From Psychrobacter urativorans (GTDB taxonomy: Bacteria; Pseudomonadota; Gammaproteobacteria; Pseudomonadales; Moraxellaceae), in contig NZ_CAJHBT010000002.1 of NCBI RefSeq assembly GCF_904846675.1, positions 124,001 to 188,000 of the forward strand: a stretch of 64,000 bases of DNA. The letters are read 5' to 3'. Positions 1 to 9,189 of this stretch are shown here, piece by piece (the first letter of the stretch is position 1; each line of letters starts with the position of its first letter). The notes beneath the pieces were generated by a model that saw only the letters and a program-made list of their open reading frames with translations, searched no databases and was not told where the DNA came from. A program made the position numbers and the translations under genes.

Positions 1-676
1 AATGTTTAAGCTCACCAAGTCCTTGCTGATCATTACTAGCAGCGACATTCTCAGGACAATCAACTGAGGTCAATACACTGTGATAACCGAGCGCTGCATA
101 TTGGGTTAGTAATTCATTGGTATTGGCATCATCGTCTTCTGCCAAGAGATCCGCTTTATTGAGTACCAATAATGGCTGTACGCCAGCATGATGGCAAACC
201 ACTAAATAACGGTCAATCAAAGTTGGCGCAGCGGCAGGCAAAGGCGCAAAGACAATCGCGAGAATATCAACATTGGCCGCTACCGGCTTGAGCTTATGAT
301 AGCGGTCTGGGCGTGAGACTAAAGAGGTACGCGGCTTTACTGATTCGATACGTCCAAATCCAGTATTAGAATCGGCATTCCAGCGTACATTGTCACCAGC
401 AGCTAGCATTGGCAGATTGGTACGTACGTGGCAGCGCCAAATATCGCCAAGCTCTAACTCCTGCCAAAACGGTTCAGGGTCATCGGGTGCAAATTCAGGT
501 TGAACAGCGATGACGGCTGGCAAGCTGGTCACTTGTACTTCCAACTGCTTACCATAGTGCGCCATGACTACGCCATCCATTAGGCTTTCATCAATGCTGT
601 TTTGATTGGATAGCTGTTGTTTATCGATGCGACGAATCTGCTGTTTGGTCAGTTTGCGTTGCCGAATTAATGCCAT
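1..676 (-). CDS. rsgA: Ribosome small-subunit-dependent GTPase A, partial (3' end beyond the window)
   Basis: RsgA is a circularly permuted GTPase that helps late 30S ribosome maturation. I translated the minus strand from the ATG at 676-674 (MALIRQRKLTKQQIRRIDKQ). About 225 residues are present. They start with a basic N-terminal tail, continue through an OB-fold-like region (LGDIWRCHVRTNLPMLAAGD) and reach a G4-type NKAD motif in the run LLVLNKADLLAEDD. In this permuted family G4 comes before the P-loop, so the reading frame leaves the window just before G1. The gene runs divergently from orn with about 200 bp between them; rsgA and orn are also neighbours in many gammaproteobacteria. The frame is open to the edge, so this is truncation by the window and not a broken gene. 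Confidence 0.9.
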   Translation of the reverse strand, partial: MALIRQRKLTKQQIRRIDKQQLSNQNSIDESLMDGVVMAHYGKQLEVQVTSLPAVIAVQPEFAPDDPEPFWQELELGDIWRCHVRTNLPMLAAGDNVRWNADSNTGFGRIESVKPRTSLVSRPDRYHKLKPVAANVDILAIVFAPLPAAAPTLIDRYLVVCHHAGVQPLLVLNKADLLAEDDDANTNELLTQYAALGYHSVLTSVDCPENVAASNDQQGLGELKH

Positions 677-876
677 GAATGGTGACCTATTAAAAAAATA
701 TCTCTAAGTGTAGCGTGAAAATTTGCTAACATACAGCCTAAAGCGCCCGTGATAGCCAGTGATTTTGTAACGTTTTAGGCATCATGCAAATCATATGCGG
801 GCGATTTAAAGCATTATTTGTACCTGATTGCATTTATTAGTAACTACCGATTAATATATTATATATAGGATACTTT

Positions 877-1470
877 ATGAGCACCAGCGACCATCCCAAT
901 AAGATTAGAATTAAGAACCAAGGTAAAAAAGGGCTGGTATGGATTGACCTAGAAATGACCGGACTTGATACCTTGAATGATGAGATTATCGAGATCGCTA
1001 CTGTCGTTACCGATGAAGATTTGAATGTTTTAGCAGAAGGCCCAGTTTTTGCCATTAAAGTATCTGACCGTAAATTAAATGGTATGGATGATTGGAATAC
1101 CAAGCAACACGGGCAGTCAGGACTGGTAGATCGCGTGCGCCGTAGCACTGTGACCTTAGCAGAAGCGGAAGCTGAAACTATCAAGTTTTTGAATAAATGG
1201 GTGGACAGCGGTAAGTCGCCAATGTGTGGTAACTCTATTTGCCAAGACCGTCGCTTTATGGCGCGGCAAATGCCAGAGTTAGAGAGATTCTTCCATTATC
1301 GTAATCTTGATGTGTCCTCGATCAAAGAGCTGTGCTTTCGCTGGCGTCCCGATATTCTTAAGAACTTTGAGAAGAACGGTAGCCATCTAGCGTTAGATGA
1401 TATCCGCGATTCTATTCGCGAACTTAAACACTATCGTCAGCACTTTTTTAACTTAATACCTCAGGATTAA
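877..1470 (+). CDS. orn: Oligoribonuclease
   Basis: This is a 3'-5' exoribonuclease that degrades 2-5 nt RNAs and pGpG left from RNA and cyclic-di-GMP turnover. The 197 residues cover the complete DEDDh fold. [10 protein letters not shown] near residue 22 carries the first two acidic metal ligands (D24, E26), [20 protein letters not shown] holds the third, and H-x-AL-x-DI-x-DSI-x-EL near the C-terminus holds the catalytic His and last Asp. Length matches the family (about 180 residues) with a slightly longer polar N-terminus. The start at 877 follows a GGA-containing stretch (tataggatacttt). A hairpin terminator follows at 1499, so the gene is probably monocistronic. Confidence 0.96.
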   Translation: MSTSDHPNKIRIKNQGKKGLVWIDLEMTGLDTLNDEIIEIATVVTDEDLNVLAEGPVFAIKVSDRKLNGMDDWNTKQHGQSGLVDRVRRSTVTLAEAEAETIKFLNKWVDSGKSPMCGNSICQDRRFMARQMPELERFFHYRNLDVSSIKELCFRWRPDILKNFEKNGSHLALDDIRDSIRELKHYRQHFFNLIPQD

Positions 1471-1498
1471 GAACTTCTAGAGGCTTAGCTTAGTATAA

Positions 1499-1537
1499 AA
1501 TAAGGGTTTGTTGATTATTCAACAGACCTTTATTTTT
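1499..1537 (+). terminator. Rho-independent terminator after orn
   Basis: AATAAGG pairs with CCTTATT and an inner TGTTGA pairs with TCAACA across a short asymmetric internal loop. A run of seven T follows. It lies 29 bp after the orn stop codon. Confidence 0.8.
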
Positions 1538-1598
1538 TTATATACTTGCTTCTAATATCACTTAATAAATAATATTCAGCTTGGTAATATCGACCTAT

Positions 1599-2447
1599 TT
1601 ATCTTTGTAAAAAGTTAAATTCAACCATTTCAAACTCGCTATTATCATTACTTTCTAAGTTTGCATCGGCTGTAATTGCACCAATAACCGCGCTAACTTT
1701 AGGCTGGCGCGTTTCGTCATCGAGCAGACGCCAATCGCCAAGCACATAGCGGCTTCTGCCCTCAGAGCTGCGATGAATTTCGGGACGATGAGTATGACCG
1801 TGTAGCAGTGCGTCATAGGTATAAATGGCTCTGTTCACTGAAGCTTCATTCACATCCATGATATAGGCGGCTTTCGTTGTGTTCTTCTGCTTACTTTTTT
1901 GTCTTATATTATCGGCAATAGCCAAGCGTTTTTCTAATGATTTATTAAGTAAGTACCACTGGGTTAATCTGTTGCGCATTACTTTGCGGAAGAACTGATA
2001 TTTTTTATCATCGGTACAGAGTGCATCGCCATGTTCTAAACGATAACGTTGCTGTCCGACATTTAAAAGATAAGGCTCATAAATTATCTCACCACCGAAT
2101 AGATTGCAAAAGGGCTGGCCTAATAAAAAATCACGATTACCATGCATCACTAAAACCTCACAACCATCGACGCGTAGCTGTTTCAGTTTCGCAATCAGCG
2201 GGGCTAGCCAATGTGTCTGTTGTTCGTCTGCTGATAGTGATAGATAAGCGTCATCACCCAGCCACACTTCAAACCAGTCGCCTAAAATGAATAAGCGCTT
2301 AAGGGCAGGCAAGGCTAAGCAATCATCAAGCAGCGCCAAAAAAGCCTGCACTAAGGCAGGCTCATCAGGCGATAAATGCAAATCGCTAATTAATATTTGC
2401 CGCACCTCATGAGGGCGGGTGGTAATCAGATGGTCGAAACTCTGCAT
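1599..2447 (-). CDS. lpxH: UDP-2,3-diacylglucosamine diphosphatase
   Basis: LpxH hydrolyses UDP-2,3-diacylglucosamine to lipid X and UMP in lipid A synthesis, at the inner membrane surface. The calcineurin-type metallophosphatase motifs appear in order: ISDLHL (D22, H24), GDWFEVWLGDD, GNRDFLLG, HGDALCTDD and HGHTHRP. The 282 residues exceed the E. coli enzyme (about 240) because of a longer C-terminal tail that begins after the conserved GDW segment (VLGDWRLLDD). It lies 61 bp downstream of ppiB on the same strand and is probably co-transcribed with it, an arrangement common in gammaproteobacteria. Its presence implies the classic Raetz lipid A pathway instead of LpxI or LpxG. Confidence 0.94.
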   Translation of the reverse strand: MQSFDHLITTRPHEVRQILISDLHLSPDEPALVQAFLALLDDCLALPALKRLFILGDWFEVWLGDDAYLSLSADEQQTHWLAPLIAKLKQLRVDGCEVLVMHGNRDFLLGQPFCNLFGGEIIYEPYLLNVGQQRYRLEHGDALCTDDKKYQFFRKVMRNRLTQWYLLNKSLEKRLAIADNIRQKSKQKNTTKAAYIMDVNEASVNRAIYTYDALLHGHTHRPEIHRSSEGRSRYVLGDWRLLDDETRQPKVSAVIGAITADANLESNDNSEFEMVEFNFLQR

Positions 2448-2508
2448 TTATCTTTATCCTAATAACTAATGGAACACATCTGTTAAGAAGTGCTTTTTTA
2501 GGAAATAC

Positions 2509-3021
2509 TTATTCAGAAACAATCTTCGCTGAATTGATAATAACAGGCTCTTTTGGCACATCAGCATGCATGCCAAAACGACCAGTAGGAACGCCTTTCA
2601 TTTTTTCGATAACGTCCATACCGCTAGTTACTTTACCAAAAACAGTATAACCCCAGCCTTGGGCATTTTTGCCAGTATGGTTTAGGAAGTCATTGTCTTT
2701 GACGTTAACAAAGAACTGGCTGGTGGCTGAATGTGGGTCTTGAGTACGGGCCATAGCAAGCGTGCCGGCGTCATTTTTTAAGCCGTTATCCGCTTCGTTT
2801 TCAATGGGCGCATTGGTGCCTTTTTCATTCATATCAGCGTCCATTCCGCCGCCTTGAATCATAAAGCCGTCGATGATGCGATGAAAAATAGTGCCGTCAT
2901 AATGACCAGATTTTACATAGTTTAAGAAGTTTTCTACCGTTTTTGGGGCTTTTTCTTCGTTAAGTTCGATAACGATAGCACCCATCGTGGTGTCGAGTTC
3001 TACTACTGGCATATCTACCAT
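2509..3021 (-). CDS. ppiB: Cyclophilin-type peptidyl-prolyl cis-trans isomerase B
   Basis: A cytoplasmic cyclophilin that catalyses proline isomerisation during folding. The 170-residue protein is nearly all cyclophilin domain. The active-site segment [14 protein letters not shown] contains the catalytic Arg, and the [16 protein letters not shown] block and [10 protein letters not shown] segment are typical. There is no signal peptide, which argues for the cytoplasmic PpiB type and against periplasmic PpiA. The ATG at 3021 is preceded by AAGGA with a 7-base spacer. An inverted repeat lies further upstream in the leader (3042-3061). It probably forms an operon with lpxH and is divergent from glnS. 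Confidence 0.95.
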   Translation of the reverse strand: MVDMPVVELDTTMGAIVIELNEEKAPKTVENFLNYVKSGHYDGTIFHRIIDGFMIQGGGMDADMNEKGTNAPIENEADNGLKNDAGTLAMARTQDPHSATSQFFVNVKDNDFLNHTGKNAQGWGYTVFGKVTSGMDVIEKMKGVPTGRFGMHADVPKEPVIINSAKIVSE

Positions 3022-3041
3022 ATTGTATTCCTTTCTAATTG

Positions 3042-3061
3042 CAGCACTTAAAAGAGTGCTG
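3042..3061 (-). other. Inverted repeat in the ppiB leader
   Basis: CAGCACT and AGTGCTG form 7-bp perfect arms around a 6-base loop, about 20-40 bases before the ppiB start codon and just upstream of its ribosome-binding site. In RNA it would be a small stem-loop with no T-tract on the minus strand strong enough for termination. It could be an mRNA-stabilising hairpin or an operator. I cannot tell which. Confidence 0.35.
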
Positions 3062-3278
3062 TGGTGAGTTGTTGATAAAAAGTTATGGTTAGTCTAACGG
3101 CTTTTTTGTCGCCTGTCATGTATCAGGCTGTTAATGCATTCGCGAAACCTGATAGAATAACGCAACTTTAACTTTCCTCAGTATATTTCTTCAATAATTT
3201 TTATTAACTTTTGAATTTTTCTATGATACGTGATGTCATGCACTATAACCTGATAACTTGCGTTAGGAGCAATGCCCC

Positions 3279-5018
3279 ATGAGTGAGCACTCAAGCAACA
3301 ATAAACCAAAAGACGAACCAAAAAACGACTTTATTCGTAATATGATTCGTGAGGATGTTAAAACGCAAAAATATAAGCAGATTGTCACGCGTTTTCCGCC
3401 TGAGCCTAATGGTTATCTACATCTTGGCCACGTAAAGTCTATTTGTCTAAATTTCGGTGTTGCTGAAGAATTTAATGGTATCTGCCATCTGCGTTATGAC
3501 GACACCAACCCAACGGCTGAAAAGCAAGACTATATTGATAATATCAAAAAAGACGTGCATTGGCTGGGCTTTGAGTGGGCAGGCAAGGCGTTACATGCTT
3601 CCAGCTATTTTGACCAATTGTATGCGTGGGCCATACAGCTTATTGAGCAAGGCGAGGCGTATGTAGATTTACAAATGCCTGAACAAATCAAAGACAATCG
3701 CGGCTCATATAAAGAAGCCGGTACGGCGTCCCCGCAGCGTGATGCCAGTGTTGCCGATAACTTGCAATTGTTCAATGATATGAAAAACGGTAAATATGCT
3801 GATGGAAAGGCAGTATTGCGCGCCAAGATTGATATGTCTGACGCCAATATGAATATGCGCGACCCGATTGTTTATCGTGTGATGCATCAAGAGCATCATC
3901 AGACCGGTGATAAGTGGTGCATCTATCCGATGTATGATTTTGCCCATCCTTTATCAGATGCGATTGAAGGCATTACTCATTCATTGTGTACGTTAGAGTT
4001 TGAAGACCATCGTCCATTTTATGATTGGATTGTCAATAAAATCGGCTTTGAGCAACCGCCGCATCAATATGAGTTTTCGCGCCTCAATGTTGACCATACT
4101 TTAACCAGTAAGCGTAAGCTTAAGCAATTGGTTGATGAAGGTATCGTTGACGGTTGGGATGATCCGCGTATGCCAACGGTTGCTGGCATGCGCCGCCGTG
4201 GTTATACTCCTGAAGGCTTACGTGATTTTTGTGATCGCGTTGGAGTCGCTAAAGCCGACGGCGTAGTCGATATGCGTTTGCTAGAGTTTAGTATTCGTCA
4301 GTCATTAGATGACACTACCGCTCGCGGTATGGCAGTCCTAAAACCGTTAAAAGTAACGATCACTAACTTTAGCGAAGCTGTGAGTAGTTGGGAATCGCAG
4401 AAAGCGGATAGCGTGAATGCGCGCTGGGATGATGAGTCGCAAACCTTATGGTTGACGCAGCCGAACCATCCTAATATAGATATGGGAGAGCGTGAAATCC
4501 CCTTTACTGAAACTCTTTATATCGACCAAGGCGACTACGAGATTGAGCCGCCAGCAGATTACAAACGTCTGTCACCAGAAAAAACTGAAATTCGTCTGCG
4601 CAATACTTATGTGCTAGCCGTCACCGAGCACATTACTAATGATAAGGGTCAGGTTATTGAGCTAAAAGCGACTATCGATCCCGCTACTTTAGGTAATAAT
4701 CCTGAAGGCCGCAAGGTTAAAGGTGTTATTCATTGGGTATCGGCCAGCCTAGGTGTTCCCGCTACTGTGCGTCTATATGAGTCATTGTTTAGTGTTGAAG
4801 ACCCTAGTAGCGTGAGCGATGTACATGCTGCCCTAAATCCTAATTCTTCGACTGAGCTGGCTGCCGTGGTTGAGCCATCACTTGCCAATGCCGAGGCTGG
4901 CACGCGCTTCCAGTTTGAACGTGAAGGCTACTTTATCTCGGATGTTATCGAGCACAGTAGTGAGTATCCAGTATTTAACCAAATCGTCAGCTTACGTGAT
5001 AGTTATAAGCCCGCATGA
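3279..5018 (+). CDS. glnS: Glutaminyl-tRNA synthetase
   Basis: A class Ic synthetase that charges tRNA-Gln with glutamine. The opening FPPEPNGYLHLGHVKSICLN carries the HIGH-type signature (HLGH). LTSKRKLKQLV carries the KMSKS-type loop as TSKRK. DDTNPTAEKQDYI and LEFEDHRPFYDW are characteristic of GlnRS as opposed to GluRS. The C-terminal half is the beta-barrel anticodon-binding region. The 579 residues are slightly longer than E. coli GlnRS (about 554), mainly through a C-terminal insertion rich in Ser, Ala and Val (around VSDVHAALNPNSSTELAAVV). The start at 3279 follows AGGAGC. A hairpin with a T-run follows at 5074. Confidence 0.97.
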   Translation: MSEHSSNNKPKDEPKNDFIRNMIREDVKTQKYKQIVTRFPPEPNGYLHLGHVKSICLNFGVAEEFNGICHLRYDDTNPTAEKQDYIDNIKKDVHWLGFEWAGKALHASSYFDQLYAWAIQLIEQGEAYVDLQMPEQIKDNRGSYKEAGTASPQRDASVADNLQLFNDMKNGKYADGKAVLRAKIDMSDANMNMRDPIVYRVMHQEHHQTGDKWCIYPMYDFAHPLSDAIEGITHSLCTLEFEDHRPFYDWIVNKIGFEQPPHQYEFSRLNVDHTLTSKRKLKQLVDEGIVDGWDDPRMPTVAGMRRRGYTPEGLRDFCDRVGVAKADGVVDMRLLEFSIRQSLDDTTARGMAVLKPLKVTITNFSEAVSSWESQKADSVNARWDDESQTLWLTQPNHPNIDMGEREIPFTETLYIDQGDYEIEPPADYKRLSPEKTEIRLRNTYVLAVTEHITNDKGQVIELKATIDPATLGNNPEGRKVKGVIHWVSASLGVPATVRLYESLFSVEDPSSVSDVHAALNPNSSTELAAVVEPSLANAEAGTRFQFEREGYFISDVIEHSSEYPVFNQIVSLRDSYKPA

Positions 5019-5073
5019 TTTGCAAAACCTACTGTAGTAAGTTGCTACTAAATAATAGCAGTTTGCAAGATAG

Positions 5074-5106
5074 CCTATTTCTAGTACGCTAGAGATGGGT
5101 TTTTTT
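5074..5106 (+). terminator. Rho-independent terminator after glnS
   Basis: CCTATTTCTAG pairs with CTAGAGATGGG through 11 positions, including G-U wobbles, around a TACG tetraloop. Seven T follow. It sits 55 bp after the glnS stop. Confidence 0.75.
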
Positions 5107-5171
5107 GTGGAAAATAATAAATTATTTAATCAGTAGTAATAATTATAAACAGTAAATATTGAGGAATACAC

Positions 5172-5900
5172 ATGGCAAAGTTTTTGAACAGCAGTGGCAC
5201 TACTTATCACTTAGAAGAGCTCATTAAAAGTGCATCTGACCGTCTGATTATTATCAGCCCGTATCTAAAACTTAACGACCGCATCAAAGAGCTGTTAGAG
5301 GACCGCAATCGTCTTAAAATCGATATTCGTATTGTCTATGGTAAAAACGACTTACAACCAGAAGAGATTAACTGGCTTAAAAACTTAACCTTTATTCGTA
5401 CCAGCTTTTGTAAAAACCTGCATGCTAAATGCTATCTTAATGAAAATGAATGCATCATCACCAGTCTGAATCTCTATGAATTTAGTCAAGTCAATAATAA
5501 TGAAATGGGTGTGCTTATCTACCGTAATGAAGATACGAAGCTATATGCTGATACCTATGATGAAGCCCAGCGTATTATTCGCATCAGTGATGAAGTACGG
5601 ATGTCGTTTGAAAAAGTTGCTCCATCCGATGACAAAATAGCTAATCCTGACTCTGTTGTGGCTGATAAACCAGCGGTAGAAACGGCGAAACCTAACTATT
5701 CTAAATTGACCACCGCGAAGCTTGCCAAAGAGCTGGGGCTTAAAACACAAGAGCTAAACGACAAGCTGCTAGAAAGTGGCTATTTAGAAGATAAAGAGGG
5801 CGAGCTAGTACTGACCGATGTTGGTAGTGCTGCTGGAGGAATAAGCAAACGTGGTAAGTTTGGCGATTTTTGTCTGTGGGATGCGGGAATGGTGGTTTAG
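5172..5900 (+). CDS. Phospholipase D-like (single HKD-type motif) protein, function unknown
   Basis: The 242-residue protein has one PLD-superfamily domain over about residues 10-150. The only catalytic motif is in NLHAKCYLNENECIITSLN, giving H84 and K86. The acidic residue normally five positions after the Lys is Glu instead of Asp. Nuclease-type members with one motif act as dimers, so a dimeric nuclease or phosphodiesterase is possible. After a Pro/Ala/Lys linker, residues 175-225 (TTAKLAKELGLKTQELNDKL, then GYLEDKEGELVLT) look like a small winged-helix or HTH module ending in a G/F/W-rich tail. No signal peptide is visible. An AGGAA-type site precedes the start, and the gene stands alone. 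I do not recognise a specific function. Confidence 0.75.
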   Translation: MAKFLNSSGTTYHLEELIKSASDRLIIISPYLKLNDRIKELLEDRNRLKIDIRIVYGKNDLQPEEINWLKNLTFIRTSFCKNLHAKCYLNENECIITSLNLYEFSQVNNNEMGVLIYRNEDTKLYADTYDEAQRIIRISDEVRMSFEKVAPSDDKIANPDSVVADKPAVETAKPNYSKLTTAKLAKELGLKTQELNDKLLESGYLEDKEGELVLTDVGSAAGGISKRGKFGDFCLWDAGMVV

Positions 5901-6120
5901 AAAACTTGCTCATATAGAATTGATTTACTTATCTACAAACAGAACAACCGCATTACATTCCGTCACAAGACATTCATAACCAGTTTGTTAAGATGAAAAG
6001 GCATTTAACTGATGTGCGATGAGTTATTCGTTAACCACTGAGCACGTCGATTATAATAATATAGCGTAGACATTATTTTTTAATGTGAGCGCTCAAATAT
6101 TGAAAAATAAGGACAAAACT

Positions 6121-6759
6121 ATGGCACATTTACGTTTAGGTGACACTGCACCAAATTTTGATGCGAGTACCACAGAAGGCGATATTAATTTTTATGATTG
6201 GGCAGGGGATAGTTGGGTCGTACTATTCTCCCATCCTGCCGACTATACGCCGGTATGTACCACTGAGCTTGGTCGTACCGCAGCACTAGGCGGCGAGTTC
6301 CAAAAACGCAATACCAAGGCTATCGCGCTATCAGTTGACGGTTTAGAGGATCATAAAGGCTGGGTTAGTGATATCGAAGAAACTCAAGGCACAGCCGTAA
6401 ACTTTCCTATCATTGCCGACTCTGATCGCAAAGTGTCAGATTTATATGACATGATTCATCCGAATGCTGATAGTACGGCTACGGTCAGAAGCGTATTTAT
6501 CATCGACCCTAAGAAGAAAGTCCGCTTAACGCTTACCTATCCTGCTAGCTGTGGTCGTAACTTTGACGAAATTGTACGCGTGATTGACGCCATGCAACTG
6601 TCTGATGAATATAACATTGCCACCCCTGTTGATTGGAAAGAAGGTGATGACGTTATCATTCCACCAAGTGTTAAAAATGAAGATATCGCAGCCAACTATC
6701 CTAAAGGCCATACAGAAATTAAGCCTTATCTACGTACAACACCTGCACCGAATAAATAA
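6121..6759 (+). CDS. 1-Cys peroxiredoxin (Prx6 family)
   Basis: A thiol peroxidase that reduces hydrogen peroxide and organic peroxides. The peroxidatic cysteine is C46 in DYTPVCTTELGR, the Prx6 signature. The long C-terminal domain (DAMQLSDEYNIATPVDW, then GDDVIIPPSV) is typical of this subgroup and distinguishes it from AhpC. Total length is 212 residues from this start. A further 12 in-frame codons exist upstream to 6085, but the ATG at 6121 is preceded by AAGGA with a 6-base spacer, so I prefer it. The second Cys (PASCGRNFDE) is a common Prx6 feature and not a classical resolving Cys. A perfect terminator follows, so the gene is probably monocistronic. Confidence 0.93.
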   Translation: MAHLRLGDTAPNFDASTTEGDINFYDWAGDSWVVLFSHPADYTPVCTTELGRTAALGGEFQKRNTKAIALSVDGLEDHKGWVSDIEETQGTAVNFPIIADSDRKVSDLYDMIHPNADSTATVRSVFIIDPKKKVRLTLTYPASCGRNFDEIVRVIDAMQLSDEYNIATPVDWKEGDDVIIPPSVKNEDIAANYPKGHTEIKPYLRTTPAPNK

Positions 6760-6820
6760 TTAGGCGTCAAGACTTATGCTATAAAGTTACAAGTCAAAAA
6801 CTAGTGCTGTCACTATTCTC

Positions 6821-6855
6821 AAAAAGCCCCATAACTTTAGGTTATGGGGCTTTTT
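6821..6855 (+). terminator. Perfect 15-bp terminator after the peroxiredoxin
   Basis: AAAAAGCCCCATAAC (6821-6835) and its exact reverse complement (6841-6855) flank a TTTAG loop, and the 3' arm ends in five T. The rest of the 333-bp gap up to the GST gene (6856-7092) is AT-rich with no ORF or further structure that I can support. Confidence 0.9.
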
Positions 6856-7092
6856 ACTATTCTCTTAACAAGCGTCGATATACTTTTGCTATGATGGAAA
6901 AGGTGGAATTTATATTCGAAGTAGCTGTTTTAAAGTAACTTTTAAAATAGTCATCCAAAGTAATAATGATTACATCCACTATAGCTATAACCACAACAAT
7001 TTATTTTCTTAAAAAAATAACCATAACTAAAACTTAAGTTAACGCCCGTCAGCGCCGAAATGCTGGTTGATGTTCCTTACAAGGAGTTTGCC

Positions 7093-7752
7093 ATGAAAAC
7101 ATTATATGTAACCCGCACCGCCCCTAATCCACGTAAAGCACTGATTCTATTGGCTTCAAAAGGTATCGATATCGATGATATGGACGACCTTGATGTGGTA
7201 GATATTGATATCTCTAATAATGAACATATGACTGAGGCCTTTACTAAAATCAATCCCATGCAAACAGTACCAGTGATGGTTTTGGATGATGGGACTGTCC
7301 TTAATGACTCACAGGCGATTTGTGAGTATCTCGACCGCGTCTTTGGTGAACGTTCAGTGATGGGTAATGATGTGGTTCAGCGTGCACAAGTTTGCGCCAT
7401 GCGCCGTGTTGCTGAGTTTGAGGTGCTGTATAACTTTATGCTGGCCTTTCAACACAGTCATCCGTCAAAAGCCCAGCGCGTTGATCAAGTGCCAGAATTT
7501 TCTGCTAAGTCTATTGCGCGGGGAGTTAAAGCCTTGGCTTATTTTGAAAATGCTTTAGAAGGACATGAGTACTTAGTTGGCGATCAGTTAAGTTTTGCTG
7601 ATATTGTGCTTTATTTAGGGCTTGATTTTGGCAAAGTATTAAAAGTAAATCCAATCAAACAAGGTGATAATCTCGCCCGTTTTTATAAAAATATGAACGA
7701 GCGCTTTAGTATACATAACACGGTAAACGCTAAGTCCACAGCTAGTGAATAG
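7093..7752 (+). CDS. Glutathione S-transferase family protein
   Basis: The 219-residue protein has a thioredoxin-like N-terminal domain with the cis-Pro segment (INPMQTVPVMVLDDG) and the glutathione-contact motif NDSQAICEYLDRVFG. An all-alpha C-terminal domain follows, containing the SFADIVLYLGLDF segment with the buried Asp typical of GSTs. Cytosolic; substrate unknown. An earlier in-frame start at 7060 exists, but AAGGAG sits 7 bases before the ATG at 7093, so I use that. DDMDDLDVVDIDIS is an unusually acidic stretch near residue 27. It is not obviously operonic with either neighbour. Confidence 0.85.
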   Translation: MKTLYVTRTAPNPRKALILLASKGIDIDDMDDLDVVDIDISNNEHMTEAFTKINPMQTVPVMVLDDGTVLNDSQAICEYLDRVFGERSVMGNDVVQRAQVCAMRRVAEFEVLYNFMLAFQHSHPSKAQRVDQVPEFSAKSIARGVKALAYFENALEGHEYLVGDQLSFADIVLYLGLDFGKVLKVNPIKQGDNLARFYKNMNERFSIHNTVNAKSTASE

Positions 7753-8123
7753 ACATAATAGATAGTAATAGCCGTCATTCTGCCAATCTTATGTGCTACT
7801 CAATATAATTTATGGATGATTAGGATAGTAAATAATTATCCATAAATTGTTATAAAAAATGGATAACTTGAAGAATGAATATTGTATATTTCACGTTAAA
7901 AAATTAGGTAATAAAACTAAACACTTCGTTACAAAAACTGGAAGTATCAGGGTTATAGTAGTCGCATAATTCTGTATGTCTCAAGCTTGATTCTAACATA
8001 GGAATCTAATGTAGAAACGAATCTCTATAAAAGTGGCCAGTACGCTTTGTATTCAGATGATGTCATAGAACCCTAGGCTATGAATACAGAAAACGAGTGA
8101 TCTGTAACATGATAGGTATAATT
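7753..8123. other. 371-bp gene-free gap with an 11-bp inverted repeat
   Basis: No coding region. AATTTATGGAT at 7807-7817 and ATCCATAAATT at 7838-7848 are exact inverted copies, and the pairing continues imperfectly inward. It could be a weak hairpin ending the GST transcript (there is no clean T-run) or a regulatory palindrome. Nothing else is supported. Confidence 0.5.
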
Positions 8124-9053
8124 ATGAAACCGACTTTTAAAATAAGTTCTAGACCCACTTTAAAATTAGCCTTATTGCCAAGTTTATTAGCAGTAAGCTT
8201 AGCGTTAAGTGCCTGCCAAGATCCTTCTTCACCTACCGATATAGAAGGCCAAGATACTGTTGATACGACTAGCGAGACAGTCAATTCAGCGGCTACTGGA
8301 AGTGCGAACCCAATGGACGCAACCACTGCAGATACTTCTATGACTGTTGAACAGCAAATGATTGAAAACCTTTCACGCTATCGCTGGACTCTAGCTACTG
8401 CCACTGATAACAGCACCCAGCCGCTAACCCCTTTGATGACTATTAAAGATCAAGTAACCCTGAGTTTTAGTCAGTATCAAGGACAAAATACGGTCAGCTA
8501 TAGCGTGGGCTGTAATACTATGAGTGCAACTTATCAGCTTCAAGGCACTACTCTGACAATTGAAGACAGTATGAGTACTAAAATGTCGTGTGCTGATTTA
8601 AATTCGGCTGAAAATAGCTTAAATGAGCTAATGCAAGGTGACAGCCAGTTAAACTTAGTTGATGACGAAACACCAATGTTGAACCAACTAACTAGCAATT
8701 CTGTGACCTTAGTTTGGAAAGGAAAAATGACGGCGCAGGCAAAGTATAATACCAAAGGCGAGACTATATTTTGGGCAGTAAATGCCGAGACTAATCCTTG
8801 TTCAGATAATAGTGCCCAGCAGTGTTTACAAGTCAAACCAGTCATTTATAACGACCAAGGTGTTAAAACTAGCGAAGGCAAGTGGACTGAGTTTACAGGG
8901 AATATTGATGGCTACCAGCATGATGATAAGCACGATGAAGTATTGCGTCTACAGCGTTATAAGCTAGACAGTAGTGTTACCCAAGCAGAGACAACAGGCG
9001 AAGAATATGCTTATGTATTGGATACTGTTATTGAACGTACTGTTGCAAAATAA
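8124..9053 (+). CDS. META-domain plus DUF4377-type lipoprotein
   Basis: A predicted outer-membrane-directed lipoprotein. The signal peptide (KLALLPSLLAVSLALSAC) ends in a lipobox with Cys after LSA. Residues about 85-180 match a META/HslJ domain: YRWTLATATDNSTQPL, LSFSQYQGQNTVSYSVGCNT, and the closing segment with LNELMQG. The C-terminal part (TIFWAVNAETNPC, LQVKPVIYNDQG, WTEFTGNIDGYQHDD) resembles DUF4377, which often accompanies META domains. HslJ-type proteins are linked to envelope stress and novobiocin resistance in E. coli, but the role here is unknown. The ATG at 8124 is the best signal-peptide start; nine codons upstream are also open. A strong stem-loop follows. Confidence 0.82.
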   Translation: MKPTFKISSRPTLKLALLPSLLAVSLALSACQDPSSPTDIEGQDTVDTTSETVNSAATGSANPMDATTADTSMTVEQQMIENLSRYRWTLATATDNSTQPLTPLMTIKDQVTLSFSQYQGQNTVSYSVGCNTMSATYQLQGTTLTIEDSMSTKMSCADLNSAENSLNELMQGDSQLNLVDDETPMLNQLTSNSVTLVWKGKMTAQAKYNTKGETIFWAVNAETNPCSDNSAQQCLQVKPVIYNDQGVKTSEGKWTEFTGNIDGYQHDDKHDEVLRLQRYKLDSSVTQAETTGEEYAYVLDTVIERTVAK

Positions 9054-9091
9054 ATTTACAAATTTATTAAGTTCTATAAGCTGCAGCCAAC

Positions 9092-9160
9092 AACACGTAT
9101 CATTTTTTATAAAAGCTGGTTCATAAAGACTGGCCTATAAATAATGACACGTGTTTTTTT
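9092..9160 (+). terminator. Long-stem terminator between the META lipoprotein gene and ruvC
   Basis: The 20-bp arms at 9092-9111 and 9136-9155 pair with two mismatches, and seven T follow. It serves the plus-strand lipoprotein gene. The loop is 24 bases, so the arms may enclose a secondary fold. Confidence 0.75.
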
Positions 9161-9189
9161 ATCCATGTCGTTTAACTTCTGTATTCAGT

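Noticed and set aside
837..1184. Minus-strand open frame over orn
   Set aside because: It lies entirely opposite a well-supported orn and has no family resemblance or ribosome-binding site.
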